From: Kordia zhangzhouensis
GTDB lineage: Bacteria; Bacteroidota; Bacteroidia; Flavobacteriales; Flavobacteriaceae
Length of the DNA stretch: 64,000 nt
Direction: 5' to 3'
Assembly: GCF_001005305.1 (NCBI RefSeq)
Contig: NZ_LBMH01000010.1
Location: forward strand, 1-64,000
The translations under genes and the position numbers were made by a program. The notes under the pieces are model-generated. The model was not told the origin of the DNA. It did not search any database and was given only the letters and a program-made list of their open reading frames with translations. This document shows, in pieces, positions 18,436 to 27,224 of the stretch. The stretch's first letter is position 1. Each line of letters starts with the position of its first letter.

Positions 18436-18711
18436 ATGAATATAACTTCTTTAATTTTTCTACTACCAATTGTACTTATAGGGGTTGGGTATTACTATGA
18501 TTACAAGGAAAATCCTAAACGTTTTAATAGAGATATAAGAGGAGGAGCTCTTTATTTTCTAGTTTTTTTTGCGTTAATTCTTATTGAGCGAATTGTATTT
18601 AATGTAGGATATTTATACATAGTACTGCAAATTGCGATTTTGATTCTTATATCATTTTGCGCAAAATATTTTATTCAGAAAAGAAAAGACATAAAAAAAA
18701 GAGAGCGTTAA
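18436..18711 (+). CDS. Small membrane protein of unknown function
   Basis: I chose the ATG at 18436 (91 residues); an ATG at 18409 would add nine residues. The protein has a hydrophobic N-terminal segment (about 3-18), a polar stretch with KENPKRFNRDIRGG, two closely spaced membrane helices (about 38-78) and a basic tail (KRKDIKKRER). I do not recognise the family. The stop codon lies in the loop of a hairpin terminator. Confidence 0.65.
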   Translation: MNITSLIFLLPIVLIGVGYYYDYKENPKRFNRDIRGGALYFLVFFALILIERIVFNVGYLYIVLQIAILILISFCAKYFIQKRKDIKKRER

Positions 18712-18727
18712 GCCTCACTCTCTTTTT
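18696..18727. terminator. Bidirectional hairpin terminator
   Basis: A 10-bp stem (AAAAAGAGAG with CTCTCTTTTT) surrounds a 12-nt loop that contains the stop codon of the preceding plus-strand gene. It would also end any minus-strand transcript coming from 18.84 kb. Confidence 0.7.
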
Positions 18728-18834
18728 CTAACAAAAATTGTTAATTAATGTCTTTAGGGAAAACAACTAAATGATTTCTAAAATTACTCAATGCTAAAAT
18801 ACATCCTTTAGCAAAGCCAACATTTTTATTTAGA

Positions 18835-18842
18835 CAAATATA
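18835..18842 (-). promoter_or_regulatory. -7 element of an unassigned minus-strand unit
   Basis: TATATTTG on the minus strand points into the 100-bp spacer that ends at the 18696-18727 hairpin. It is preceded by two GTCGATAA repeats. No annotated gene follows, so a small RNA or short peptide is possible. Confidence 0.35.
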
Positions 18843-18847
18843 CGCAG

Positions 18848-18890
18848 TTTGTCGATAAATGTATTATTTTCGTCGATAAGCGGTTTATCG
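18848..18890. promoter_or_regulatory. Paired GTCGATAA repeats 21 bp apart plus an inverted repeat
   Basis: GTCGATAA occurs at 18851-18858 and again at 18872-18879, with 11 of 14 identical bases over 18848-18861 versus 18869-18882. The second copy is part of a perfect inverted repeat CGATAA-5 nt-TTATCG (18874-18890). The spacing and the GTCGAT core are like those of the pair upstream of the LytTR gene. Confidence 0.35.
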
Positions 18891-18946
18891 CATATTTAAC
18901 GTAAATCACTGTTTATCAATCAACTAACATTTGTTAGCGATTTTAG

Positions 18947-20338
18947 TTAACCTCTAAACAAAAAGAAATCATCCTTCATCTCTTCTATCTCTGCATCTTT
19001 ATTGGTAATAATATAATCTATTGCTTTTTCGGTAAACTCTTCTCCCTTGTCGGTTAATGAAATAATAGAATCATCAATGGTTACCATATTGTTCTTTAAA
19101 GCTAAATCTACAATAGTTTTTGAGCGCAATCGTTGCCAGTTGATATGCTCATTCAAATGCTTTACATGCCGTTCACTCTCTTCTTCGTGGTTTCTGATAT
19201 GTAATAAGAAAACCAACAGCATGATTTCCGTTTTTTGTTGTTGCACTTTGTAATATCCGTAAATAACACCTCTTTTGGGCAAAATATAAATTAAGAAACC
19301 AGCCAATGACACTGCCATTCCAATACAATAGATAAAATCTAACAGTATAAACTTAGAAAACACAGTATGTATTTTTTCTCCTAGAGGCAAATGCTCAAAA
19401 TTAACACCATGTACCAAAAGCTCTTGATAGTATTGATAAAAGAAAAAAGCAATTGCTATTGATATACTTACTAATGCAGACGTAATAATTGGCTCATACA
19501 CAAGTAAAAATAAGATTGCCAAAACCGTTGTCATAGATCCAGCAATAGAAGCATCTAATACATGCGCTAGCCAATAACCTGAAATAGCGGCAAATACACC
19601 TAAAAAGCATGATAACATTAACATTTTTTTCAAATCCTTTGTCATCAAATAAGCTGTTGCTGCTGGCGCTATCATTAGTGCAACGACCAATATAGGACCT
19701 ACCGCATCAAATGCTCCTACTATAGTTATGGAAGATACTGTCATCAAACCATAATGCATAATGATTGGTGAAAAACCTAATGCCGCCGCTAAACCAGCAT
19801 CAAAGGTACTTACCTTTAGCTCTTTAAAAAAAGTGATTAACAATGTGAGTGTAATTACTAAAATTGTTCCTATAACCCAAATGGCTTTTGGCCCTAAATT
19901 AATGCAAGAGTCAGGAACACCTTCTATACAATTAATTTGCAACAAGTCAAATGGCGCAAAGCTCAAATCACCAACCATCACAGAATCAATATCTAAATGT
20001 ACATCGTTTGCGTTTTTTGCAATCAAAATCACACCAATACTGAATAATGCTGGAAATACCAATCCGATTGCGGTATCTTCTTTGACCAATCCTGTTTTTT
20101 GAATGTATTCAACTAAAATAACGGTAACAATTCCCGCCAAGGCAGCCAATACAATGAGTAAGGGAGAAGCGATATCTTCCACAATAAAAAATCCAATTAC
20201 AATTCCCAACAAAATTGAATGACTAATTGCATCGCTAATGAGAGACATTTTACGCAACACTAAAAATGTTCCAGGAATAGCGCACGCTATAGCAACCAAA
20301 GCGATTATGATTTGTATGATAATTTGCGCACTATTCAT
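18947..20338 (-). CDS. Metal ABC transporter permease with winged-helix-like C-terminal tail
   Basis: I use the ATG at 20338 (463 residues); a GTG one codon upstream is also possible. The first 290 residues form an ABC-3 family permease for Mn/Fe/Zn (VLRKMSLISDAISHSILLGI near the start, and GAFDAVGPILVVALMIAPAATAYL). A periplasmic loop at about 137-148 has a Cys pair (NCIEGVPDSC). After further membrane helices, the last ~90 residues are soluble and look like a winged helix (LALKNNMVTIDDSIISLTDKG), as in DtxR-type regulators. The gene overlaps the end of the other permease by 8 nt, so the pair is translationally coupled and probably forms a heterodimeric channel. Confidence 0.9.
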   Translation of the reverse strand: MNSAQIIIQIIIALVAIACAIPGTFLVLRKMSLISDAISHSILLGIVIGFFIVEDIASPLLIVLAALAGIVTVILVEYIQKTGLVKEDTAIGLVFPALFSIGVILIAKNANDVHLDIDSVMVGDLSFAPFDLLQINCIEGVPDSCINLGPKAIWVIGTILVITLTLLITFFKELKVSTFDAGLAAALGFSPIIMHYGLMTVSSITIVGAFDAVGPILVVALMIAPAATAYLMTKDLKKMLMLSCFLGVFAAISGYWLAHVLDASIAGSMTTVLAILFLLVYEPIITSALVSISIAIAFFFYQYYQELLVHGVNFEHLPLGEKIHTVFSKFILLDFIYCIGMAVSLAGFLIYILPKRGVIYGYYKVQQQKTEIMLLVFLLHIRNHEEESERHVKHLNEHINWQRLRSKTIVDLALKNNMVTIDDSIISLTDKGEEFTEKAIDYIITNKDAEIEEMKDDFFLFRG

Positions 20339-21479
20339 CACTTTTCTTTATTTGTTGATCGTATAAATTTTCAGCCGTTTGATATCCTTCTTGCGTCATT
20401 GACCATTGTTGCCCATCAATTTTGACATAATTAAGATCGACTAGTTCTTGCAGAGATTTTTTAGAAAATCCTTGAAACCCATTTAAAATCTTGATTGCAT
20501 GTGGGTGCGATATGTTTTGATGTGTTTTAGCGATTCCATACATAAATGCTAATGTTTTATGCATTTTGATGTTATTTCTGTTTTTTCGAAAACGGATTTC
20601 TCTAAATAATAATCCTCTATTTGGTGAAAATATAAAGGAAAAAAGAACAATACTTGCCGCCACTAATACAATAACAGGTCCCGTAGAAAGATTACCACTT
20701 ACTGTGCTAATTCCAGTACCTACAACACCCGAAAATGCTCCAAAAATAGCAGCAAGAATTACCATAATTCCTAAACTATTTGTCCATTGTCGAGCCGCAG
20801 CTGCAGGTGCCAACAACATGGCACTCATCAATATAACACCAACCGTTTGTAAACCCAATACAATCGTGATTACGATAAACGTTGTAATCAACACATCAAT
20901 GAATCGTGTATTAAAGCCCAAAGTTTTAGTGTAATCTTCATCAAACAATAAAATTTTGAATTCTTTCCAAAAAATGAATAGAATTAATAATGAAATTCCA
21001 GCTACAATTGCAATGAGCCATACATCTTTTTCAAGTAATGTAGCTGCTTGACCAAATAAATAGGTATCCAATCCTGCTTGGCTAGCGTTTGGTTGTTTTT
21101 GGATAAATGTGAGCAATAACATTCCAAAACCAAAAAACAAAGAAAGAGTCAACCCTAGTGCAGTATCAGATTTTAGATGAGTTTTTTTAGTAATACTTCG
21201 AATCCAAAAGGTACCTAAAAGCCCACTAACCAATGCTCCTAGCAAAAAGATGTTACTATCTTTCACACCAGTAATGAGGAAAGCAATTGCAATTCCTGGT
21301 AATGCTGCATGTGATATCGCATCACCTAATAAACTTTGCTTACGCAATACCGCAAAACTTCCTAGCATACCACAAATAGCTCCTAAAACGGCAGTTCCCA
21401 ATGTGACCGTTCGAACGGTATAATCTGTAAAAACAAGCGATATGTATTCTTGAAAGTCTATGATTTCTAAAAATTTTAA
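20331..21479 (-). CDS. Metal ABC transporter permease, start codon unclear
   Basis: The conserved ABC-3 permease core begins at LGTAVLGAICGMLGSFAVLRKQ and is preceded in frame by a membrane-compatible, family-like stretch (YISLVFTDYTVRTVT). No ATG, GTG or TTG exists between the stop of the ATPase gene (21480-21482) and the TTG at 21399-21401. I give the full open region; the TTG start would give 356 residues and cut the first helix. The C-terminal ~80 residues form a soluble winged-helix-like domain (LVDLNYVKIDGQQWSMTQEG). It pairs with the next permease and the upstream ATPase to import Mn, Fe or Zn. Confidence 0.85.
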   Translation of the reverse strand, partial: LKFLEIIDFQEYISLVFTDYTVRTVTLGTAVLGAICGMLGSFAVLRKQSLLGDAISHAALPGIAIAFLITGVKDSNIFLLGALVSGLLGTFWIRSITKKTHLKSDTALGLTLSLFFGFGMLLLTFIQKQPNASQAGLDTYLFGQAATLLEKDVWLIAIVAGISLLILFIFWKEFKILLFDEDYTKTLGFNTRFIDVLITTFIVITIVLGLQTVGVILMSAMLLAPAAAARQWTNSLGIMVILAAIFGAFSGVVGTGISTVSGNLSTGPVIVLVAASIVLFSFIFSPNRGLLFREIRFRKNRNNIKMHKTLAFMYGIAKTHQNISHPHAIKILNGFQGFSKKSLQELVDLNYVKIDGQQWSMTQEGYQTAENLYDQQIKKSDE

Positions 21480-22217
21480 TTACTCTTGAACACTAACCTT
21501 GTAGTTAATACCATAAGTCTTAGTCAAATTATCATCATTGAAAATATCTTTTACTGGACCTGTTGCAATTTTTTTAACGTTCAAAAATGTAACCCAATCA
21601 AAATATTCAGGAACTGTTTGCAAATCGTGATGTACTACTACAACTGTTTTTCCCGCTTTACGGAGCTCTTTTAAGATGTTAATAATTGCTTTCTCGGTAG
21701 TAGCATCTACACCTTGAAATGGTTCATCCATAAAATAAATAGATGCATTTTGCACTAAAGCTCTTGCCAAAAAGATTCGTTGCTGTTGCCCGCCAGACAA
21801 CTGACTAATTTGTCTATTTTTAAAAGGCAACATTCCTACTTTTTCAAGAGCTTCCAAAGATGCTTTTTTTTCTTTTTGCCCAGGACGCTTGATCCAGCCC
21901 AAACTTCCATATGTTCCCATCATCACTACATCTAAAGCTGTTGTTGGAAAATCCCAATCTACACTTCCTTTTTGCGGAACGTATGCTACTAACGAACGTT
22001 GTTTTTTATACGGTTTTCCAAAAACTGAAACCGTTCCTGCAATTGGTTTAATAATTCCTAATATCGATTTAATCAAAGTAGATTTGCCTGCGCCATTAGG
22101 CCCTACAATGCACATTAAAACACCTTCAGGAATCGCCAAATCAATGTCCCACAAAACTGGTTTGTAGTTGTAAGCAACAGTCAAATCATCTACAGTGATT
22201 GCATAGTTAGTTTCCAT
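21480..22217 (-). CDS. Metal ABC transporter ATP-binding protein
   Basis: A 245-residue ABC ATPase. Walker A is GPNGAGKST (about 39-47), the Q-loop lies in YVPQKG, the signature is LSGGQQQR, Walker B is [13 protein letters not shown], and the switch His is in VVVVHHDL. Family members of this type (MntB/ZnuC/SitB) power two ABC-3 permeases with a periplasmic metal-binding protein, all encoded here. It lies 49 bp downstream of the binding-protein gene in the same operon. Which metal is carried cannot be settled from the sequence; the DtxR-type regulator suggests Mn or Fe. Confidence 0.95.
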   Translation of the reverse strand: METNYAITVDDLTVAYNYKPVLWDIDLAIPEGVLMCIVGPNGAGKSTLIKSILGIIKPIAGTVSVFGKPYKKQRSLVAYVPQKGSVDWDFPTTALDVVMMGTYGSLGWIKRPGQKEKKASLEALEKVGMLPFKNRQISQLSGGQQQRIFLARALVQNASIYFMDEPFQGVDATTEKAIINILKELRKAGKTVVVVHHDLQTVPEYFDWVTFLNVKKIATGPVKDIFNDDNLTKTYGINYKVSVQE

Positions 22218-22266
22218 TAGTTAGGTTTAAGTTTTTGATTGTTTGTAAGCTTACCATGTCAAAAAA

Positions 22267-23181
22267 TCATTTCAAAGCGTTCACAATAGTTTTTACATTG
22301 TATGTATACATTCCTATATAAGTTCCCTCTTCTGTTCCAGCATTTCCAAGTGCATCCGAATATAAGGTGCCTCCTATGATAACCTGATAGTTTTTAGAGC
22401 GTACAGCTGCTTGCAATGCTTTAATGGTACGCTTTGGCACCGAACTTTCTACAAAAATGGCTTTTACTTGTTTTTCTATAATAAAGTTTGCTAATTTTTG
22501 AACATCTTGTACACCTGCTTCTGTAGCCGTTGATAATCCTTGCAACCCTACTACCTCAAAGTTATGTAGTTTTCCAAAGTAATTGAATGCATCGTGCGCA
22601 GTTACCAAAATTCGTTTTTCAACAGGTAGTTGTGCAATAATTTTTTGAACTTCTTCAGAAAGAGCGTCAAGTTTTTCCAAGTATTGTTTCCCGTTCTCTT
22701 CAAAAGTTGCAGTATGTGTAGGGTCTAATTTTTTGAGTTCTTCAATTATATATTTGGTTGCCTGTTTCCAATAATCAATATGAAACCATATATGTGGGTC
22801 GTAACTAGACGCGAAATATTCAGAACTGATTAACCCATTTTTATTAACTGCATTTGAAACTGCAATGATGTGTTTTTGCTGTTTCTGCATTTTTTCAAAA
22901 ATATCTTCAAGTTTTCCTTCCAAATGCAGTCCATTGTATATTACTACATCCGCATTAAAAAGTTTGCTCACATCACCTTCACTTGCTTTGTACAAATGTG
23001 GATCTACACCGCTTCCCATCAATCCTTTTACCTCAACTACATCGCCACCAATATTTTTTAACATATCTGTAATCATCGTAGTTGTTGTCACAATTTGAAG
23101 TTTACCTGTACGTTTTTTGACTTCTGTTTTACAGCTTACAAATGCAAGCATTAGAAAAAATATAAATAACTGTTTTTTCAT
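22267..23181 (-). CDS. Periplasmic metal-binding lipoprotein of the ABC importer (ZnuA/MntA type)
   Basis: This 304-residue protein has a lipoprotein signal with the lipobox at Cys17 (LAFVSC), so it is tethered in the periplasm. It belongs to the cluster A-I (TroA-like) solute-binding proteins. Candidate metal ligands are His in VDPHLYKAS, His in SYDPHIWFH and His in VTAHDAFNYFG, with an acidic ligand near the C-terminus (YSDALG). The His-rich loop typical of zinc-specific ZnuA proteins is absent, which favours Mn or Fe. Its start overlaps the stop of the regulator gene (ATGA), so the two are coupled. Confidence 0.94.
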   Translation of the reverse strand: MKKQLFIFFLMLAFVSCKTEVKKRTGKLQIVTTTTMITDMLKNIGGDVVEVKGLMGSGVDPHLYKASEGDVSKLFNADVVIYNGLHLEGKLEDIFEKMQKQQKHIIAVSNAVNKNGLISSEYFASSYDPHIWFHIDYWKQATKYIIEELKKLDPTHTATFEENGKQYLEKLDALSEEVQKIIAQLPVEKRILVTAHDAFNYFGKLHNFEVVGLQGLSTATEAGVQDVQKLANFIIEKQVKAIFVESSVPKRTIKALQAAVRSKNYQVIIGGTLYSDALGNAGTEEGTYIGMYTYNVKTIVNALK

Positions 23182-23831
23182 TTTTTTACATAAATATTGT
23201 TTGCAATTTGTTGTGAAATCATGAATTCTTCTTTATTCACACGAATTTTCATTGAATTATCAAATGGCTCTTTATCTAGCACTTTTATTTTTTTTCCTAA
23301 AGCAATTTTTTGTTTATCCAAATATTTTAAAAAAGACGACGATGAATCTTTTACCCCAACAATAATTCCTTTTTCTCCTTTGCCCAAAGTTGCCAATAAT
23401 ACATCTGCATAATTGGAAATATTCCCTTCCTTATCAGGAATTGGGTCGCCATGAGGATCCCGTTTTGGGAATCCTAAGAACGCATCTAATTGATTGATTA
23501 ATTTTTCAGACCTGATATGCTCCAATTGTTCTGCAACATCGTGTACTTCGTCCCATGTAAAATTAAGTTTTTCAACCAAGAACACTTCCCAAAGTCGGTG
23601 TTTGCGAATAATATTTGCCGCCATTAATTTCCCTTCTTGAGTCAACTCAACTCCTTTATAAGGTTTGTAATGAATCAACTCTTTTTCAGAAAGTTTTTTA
23701 ACCATATCCGTCACAGAAGATGCCTTAGTATTCATTTGTTCTGCAATAGCATTGGTACTAATATCTCCTTCACTTCTATCACTAATATGATAAATCGCTT
23801 TAAGATAATTTTCTTCTGAAAATGTCATCAT
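23178..23831 (-). CDS. DtxR/MntR-family metal-dependent repressor
   Basis: A 217-residue regulator with three parts. The N-terminal winged helix (about 5-65) includes the recognition region MNTKASSVTDMVKKLSEKELI. The metal-binding and dimerisation domain (about 70-140) contains HRLWEVFLVEKL and the EVHDVAEQLEHI ligand helix. A C-terminal SH3-like (FeoA-type) domain occupies about 145-217. Such proteins bind DNA when loaded with Mn(II) or Fe(II) and switch off metal uptake. It is the first gene of the importer operon and its own promoter shares an inverted repeat with the divergent TonB-receptor gene, so autoregulation is likely. Two adjacent ATG codons are available; I use the upstream one. 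Confidence 0.94.
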   Translation of the reverse strand: MMTFSEENYLKAIYHISDRSEGDISTNAIAEQMNTKASSVTDMVKKLSEKELIHYKPYKGVELTQEGKLMAANIIRKHRLWEVFLVEKLNFTWDEVHDVAEQLEHIRSEKLINQLDAFLGFPKRDPHGDPIPDKEGNISNYADVLLATLGKGEKGIIVGVKDSSSSFLKYLDKQKIALGKKIKVLDKEPFDNSMKIRVNKEEFMISQQIANNIYVKK

Positions 23832-23850
23832 GGTAAATTACTTTAGATTA

Positions 23851-23858
23851 CAAATATA
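23851..23858 (-). promoter_or_regulatory. -7 element of the metal importer operon
   Basis: TATATTTG on the minus strand, 19 nt before the regulator ATG, matches TAnnTTTG. Confidence 0.5.
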
Positions 23859-23883
23859 CAATTTTTACTTTTACTATATTAAT

Positions 23884-23903
23884 TTTTTAGATAAGCCTAA
23901 AAA
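23884..23903. promoter_or_regulatory. DtxR-type operator candidate between divergent metal genes
   Basis: TTTTTAG-ATAAGC-CTAAAAA is a perfect 7-bp inverted repeat with a 6-bp centre. It ends 7 bp upstream of the -7 element of the TonB-receptor gene and lies about 25 bp upstream of that of the regulator, so one site could control both directions. The TTTAG...CTAAA shape is like known DtxR/MntR boxes. Confidence 0.5.
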
Positions 23904-23910
23904 TATATTA

Positions 23911-23918
23911 TACATTTG
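23911..23918 (+). promoter_or_regulatory. -7 element of the TonB-dependent receptor gene
   Basis: TACATTTG matches TAnnTTTG, 15 nt before the ATG at 23934. It overlaps an in-frame TTG, which argues against that TTG as the start. Confidence 0.5.
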
Positions 23919-23933
23919 CAAAAAATTAATTTA

Positions 23934-26207
23934 ATGAGATTAAAAATAACTCTACTACTTTTTCTTTTTTATTCTTTTGTCTTTTCTCAATCTGTAGAAA
24001 TAAAAGGAATTGTGTCCTTTCAAAATAAGGCACAAGATTTTGTAAATGTGTATATTAAAGAATCTACTCAAGGAACTATTACAAATGAAGATGGTTTTTA
24101 TACACTTAACATAAAACCTGGAAACTATATCTTAGTCTTACAATCAATTGGCTTTAAACGAATAGAAAAGCAAATTGTGGTTAAAGACTTCCCTCTTACA
24201 ATCAATTTTGAATTGCAAGAAGATCCTCTCGGACTCGATCAAGTAGTCGTATCTGCTACCAAAACTTCATTAAATCGACGAGAAGCTCCTGTTTTGATAA
24301 CTGTAACTAACGCTGAAGTATTGCAAAAAGTACAAGCCAATACCCTATTTGATGGACTAAATTTTCAGCCAGGTTTGCGCACAGAAGTAAACTGTCAAAA
24401 CTGCGGATTTTCTCAAATTCGTATCAATGGATTGGATGGTGCGTATTCGCAAATTCTAATCAATAGTCGCCCTGTATTTGGTTCCTTAAATGGAATTTAC
24501 GGGTTAGAGCAAATTCCAACAAACATGATTAAGCAAATTGAAGTGACACGTGGCGGTGGTTCTGCAATTTTTGGCTCAAATGCAATCGCAGGAACCATTA
24601 ACATTATTACCAAAGATCCGATAGAAAATGAATTTCAAGTGGCTACAAAATTTGGGTTCATAGGCGAAGAAAGTATAGATGCTGTAAACACGTTTAACTC
24701 TACATTTGTTTCCAACAACCTCAATAAAGGAATTACATTCTTCGGAATGCATCGCAATCGAGAAAGTTATGATGCAAATACCGATGGTTTTTCGGAGATG
24801 ACAAAATTGAGAAACTTACATTTTGGCATCAAATCGTTTTATAAGTTTGACTTTCAACGAAAGTTGACATTCGATTTCAATACTTCACACGAATATAGAC
24901 GTGGTGGAGATTTTATTGATAAATCGCCCATTTTTGCTAATATAGCCGAAGAAATTACAAGTAATGTGATTGGAGGAGGTGTAACGTTTGATTATTTTAC
25001 TGAAGATTTTTTACAAAAATTTTCCTTCTATGGAAATGTACAACATACACGTTCTGATAATTATTACGGAACAGAACAAGATCCAAATGGATTTGGCATA
25101 ACAAAAGATTTTCTTACCGTTTCTGGCGTTCAACATACCGCTAAGTTTAATAACTTTTTTGGTCATAGTATGGATTTGACATCTGGCGTGGAACACCGTT
25201 TTAATAGAATTACCGAACGTCGTGAAAACCCGCTGGTAAATCCTATAACACAAAACACGAATTCGATTGGAATTTACACGCAATTGGATTGGAAAGTGTT
25301 AGAAAATCTGAAGATATTAACAGGAGCACGCGGTGAATTGTTTTTGTCTAATTTGAACACTGAAACGTTATGTATTGTAAATCCTCGAGTGAGTATTTTA
25401 TACAATTTAACAGAAACTATTAGCTTTAGAACTGGATATTCGCAAGGGTTTAGAGCTCCTCAATTTTTTTCAGAAGATGTACACTCTGAAATTATTTCAG
25501 GAGAGGTAAGACGTGTGCGTTTGGCTTCCAACTTAAAAAAAGAATTATCACACAGTTTTATTGGCTCTCTGGAATATGCTCATCAACATGAAAATCATCA
25601 ATTAGTATTGACTTTAGAAGGCTTTTATACCCAAATTAACAATCCGTTTGTATATGAAGCTCGTGGCGAAATAGACGGTTTAGAAATTAAAGAAAAAATT
25701 AATGGTAATAGCGCAATTGTGAATGGATTTAATTTGGAAGCTCGCTTTAGTCCAAATCCAACGTTGTTGTTTCAACTAGGCGGAACCGTTCAAAATAGCT
25801 ATTATGAAAAATCATTTGAACCTGAAGAAGGTATTGTAACTAACAAAATTATGCGAACACCTAACATCTATGGAAATATGATGGTAAATTATACACCCAA
25901 TAATAAATGGAGTTTTAATTTGAATGGTATTTTTACAGGAAAAATGTACGTGCCGCATGTTGCAGGTTTTATTTCTGAAACAATCTTGGAAGAAACTCCT
26001 AATTTATTAGAAATTGGAATAAATGCGAGCAGAACGTTTGCTGTTTCTGAAAACTATCAACTGCAAGTAAATGGCGGTTTAAAAAATATGTTCAACGCAT
26101 ATCAAGATGATTTTGATAAAACTATCAATAGAGATCCCAACTATATTTATGGACCATCACAACCAAGAACGATTTTTATTGGATTAAAATTGGGAACAGA
26201 TTTGTAG
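23934..26207 (+). CDS. TonB-dependent outer-membrane receptor, probably for metal uptake
   Basis: From the ATG at 23934 the protein has 757 residues with a signal peptide (about 1-19, ending VFSQ). A carboxypeptidase-like regulatory domain follows (about 21-100), then the plug (about 110-220) with a CxxC pair (NCQNCGFSQIRINGLDG) and VTRGGGSAIFGSNAIAGTINII, and then the beta-barrel. The barrel ends in an aromatic-rich strand. It shares a regulatory region with the DtxR-type repressor and metal ABC operon, which suggests that it brings a metal or metal complex across the outer membrane for that importer. The ligand cannot be named. Confidence 0.93.
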   Translation: MRLKITLLLFLFYSFVFSQSVEIKGIVSFQNKAQDFVNVYIKESTQGTITNEDGFYTLNIKPGNYILVLQSIGFKRIEKQIVVKDFPLTINFELQEDPLGLDQVVVSATKTSLNRREAPVLITVTNAEVLQKVQANTLFDGLNFQPGLRTEVNCQNCGFSQIRINGLDGAYSQILINSRPVFGSLNGIYGLEQIPTNMIKQIEVTRGGGSAIFGSNAIAGTINIITKDPIENEFQVATKFGFIGEESIDAVNTFNSTFVSNNLNKGITFFGMHRNRESYDANTDGFSEMTKLRNLHFGIKSFYKFDFQRKLTFDFNTSHEYRRGGDFIDKSPIFANIAEEITSNVIGGGVTFDYFTEDFLQKFSFYGNVQHTRSDNYYGTEQDPNGFGITKDFLTVSGVQHTAKFNNFFGHSMDLTSGVEHRFNRITERRENPLVNPITQNTNSIGIYTQLDWKVLENLKILTGARGELFLSNLNTETLCIVNPRVSILYNLTETISFRTGYSQGFRAPQFFSEDVHSEIISGEVRRVRLASNLKKELSHSFIGSLEYAHQHENHQLVLTLEGFYTQINNPFVYEARGEIDGLEIKEKINGNSAIVNGFNLEARFSPNPTLLFQLGGTVQNSYYEKSFEPEEGIVTNKIMRTPNIYGNMMVNYTPNNKWSFNLNGIFTGKMYVPHVAGFISETILEETPNLLEIGINASRTFAVSENYQLQVNGGLKNMFNAYQDDFDKTINRDPNYIYGPSQPRTIFIGLKLGTDL

Positions 26208-26249
26208 TGATTTTGAGTGCGGAAGTTTTAAAAAATCAACTTTTAGCAC

Positions 26250-27224
26250 TTAAACTGTTCGATTCATCAATTGTTTGCCAAATAATGTAAGTGATTGCTT
26301 TTCTCTCTCACCAATATTTAACGTTTCCAACACCTGAAATGCTTTACTAGTATATACTTGAATTGCTTCTTTGATTGCTTCTGGCGCGTTGCTTTCGTTA
26401 AATAACTGCTTTACCAACTCAACTTTTTTGGTCGTATCTGTTGGCTGACTTGAAAATAATTCAATAAGTTTTTCTTTATTCTCTTTCGAACTATTTTCAA
26501 GAGCTTTCAGATATAAATACGTCTTTTTATTTTCAATTATATCGCCTCCTACTTGCTTTCCAAACGTTTCTGGATTACCATAGGCATCCAAATAATCATC
26601 TTGTAGCTGAAAAGCCAATCCTAAATAACGACCAAAATCATATATTCCAGCAGCATCTTTTTCACTTGCATTAGCTACCAAGGCTCCCATTTTCATTGCG
26701 GCTCCTACCAAAACAGCCGTTTTGTATTCAATCATTTTTAAATATTCAGGAATCGTGACATCATTTCGTGTTTCAAAATCGATATCGTATTGCTGACCTT
26801 CACAAACTTCAATTGCTGTTTTACTGAATAACTTTGCTAATTCCCTGAATGTTGTTCCATCATAATTTTCAAATAACTGATATGCTATAATAAGCATTGC
26901 ATCACCAGATAAAATCCCTGTATTGACGTCCCATTTTTCGTGAACCGTTGCTTTTCCTCTTCGCAATGGTGCAGCATCCATAATATCGTCATGCACTAAT
27001 GAAAAATTATGAAAAACTTCAACTGCCAACGCCGCATCTAACGCTTTTTTATAAGGAGTCCCAAAAATCTCTGCCGTCATTAAAGTTAATACTGGTCGCA
27101 AACGTTTTCCTCCAAGTTGTAAAATGTACAGGATAGGTTCATATAAATTTTTAGGTTTATTTAAAACAATTTTTTCATCCAAATAGGCAATAAACGCGTC
27201 TCTATAATGAGCAATTTGTGTCAT
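26250..27224 (-). CDS. Polyprenyl (farnesyl/geranylgeranyl) diphosphate synthase
   Basis: A 324-residue trans-isoprenyl diphosphate synthase. The first Asp-rich motif is DDIMD in LVHDDIMDAAPLRRGKATVH (about 82-86) and the second is DDYLD in FQLQDDYLDAYG. The GGKRLRP substrate-binding motif lies at about 33-39. Residues just upstream of the first Asp-rich motif (FHNFSLVHDD) set chain length; they suggest a short product such as C15 or C20, but this is not decisive. It consumes isoprenyl diphosphates made by the pathway that starts with dxs, also present in this window. Confidence 0.93.
   Translation of the reverse strand: MTQIAHYRDAFIAYLDEKIVLNKPKNLYEPILYILQLGGKRLRPVLTLMTAEIFGTPYKKALDAALAVEVFHNFSLVHDDIMDAAPLRRGKATVHEKWDVNTGILSGDAMLIIAYQLFENYDGTTFRELAKLFSKTAIEVCEGQQYDIDFETRNDVTIPEYLKMIEYKTAVLVGAAMKMGALVANASEKDAAGIYDFGRYLGLAFQLQDDYLDAYGNPETFGKQVGGDIIENKKTYLYLKALENSSKENKEKLIELFSSQPTDTTKKVELVKQLFNESNAPEAIKEAIQVYTSKAFQVLETLNIGEREKQSLTLFGKQLMNRTV

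Noticed and set aside
21480-22217. ATPase and permease as one gene joined by stop-codon read-through
   Set aside because: The ATPase ends at its normal family length; separate products are far more likely, and only the unusual start is reported.
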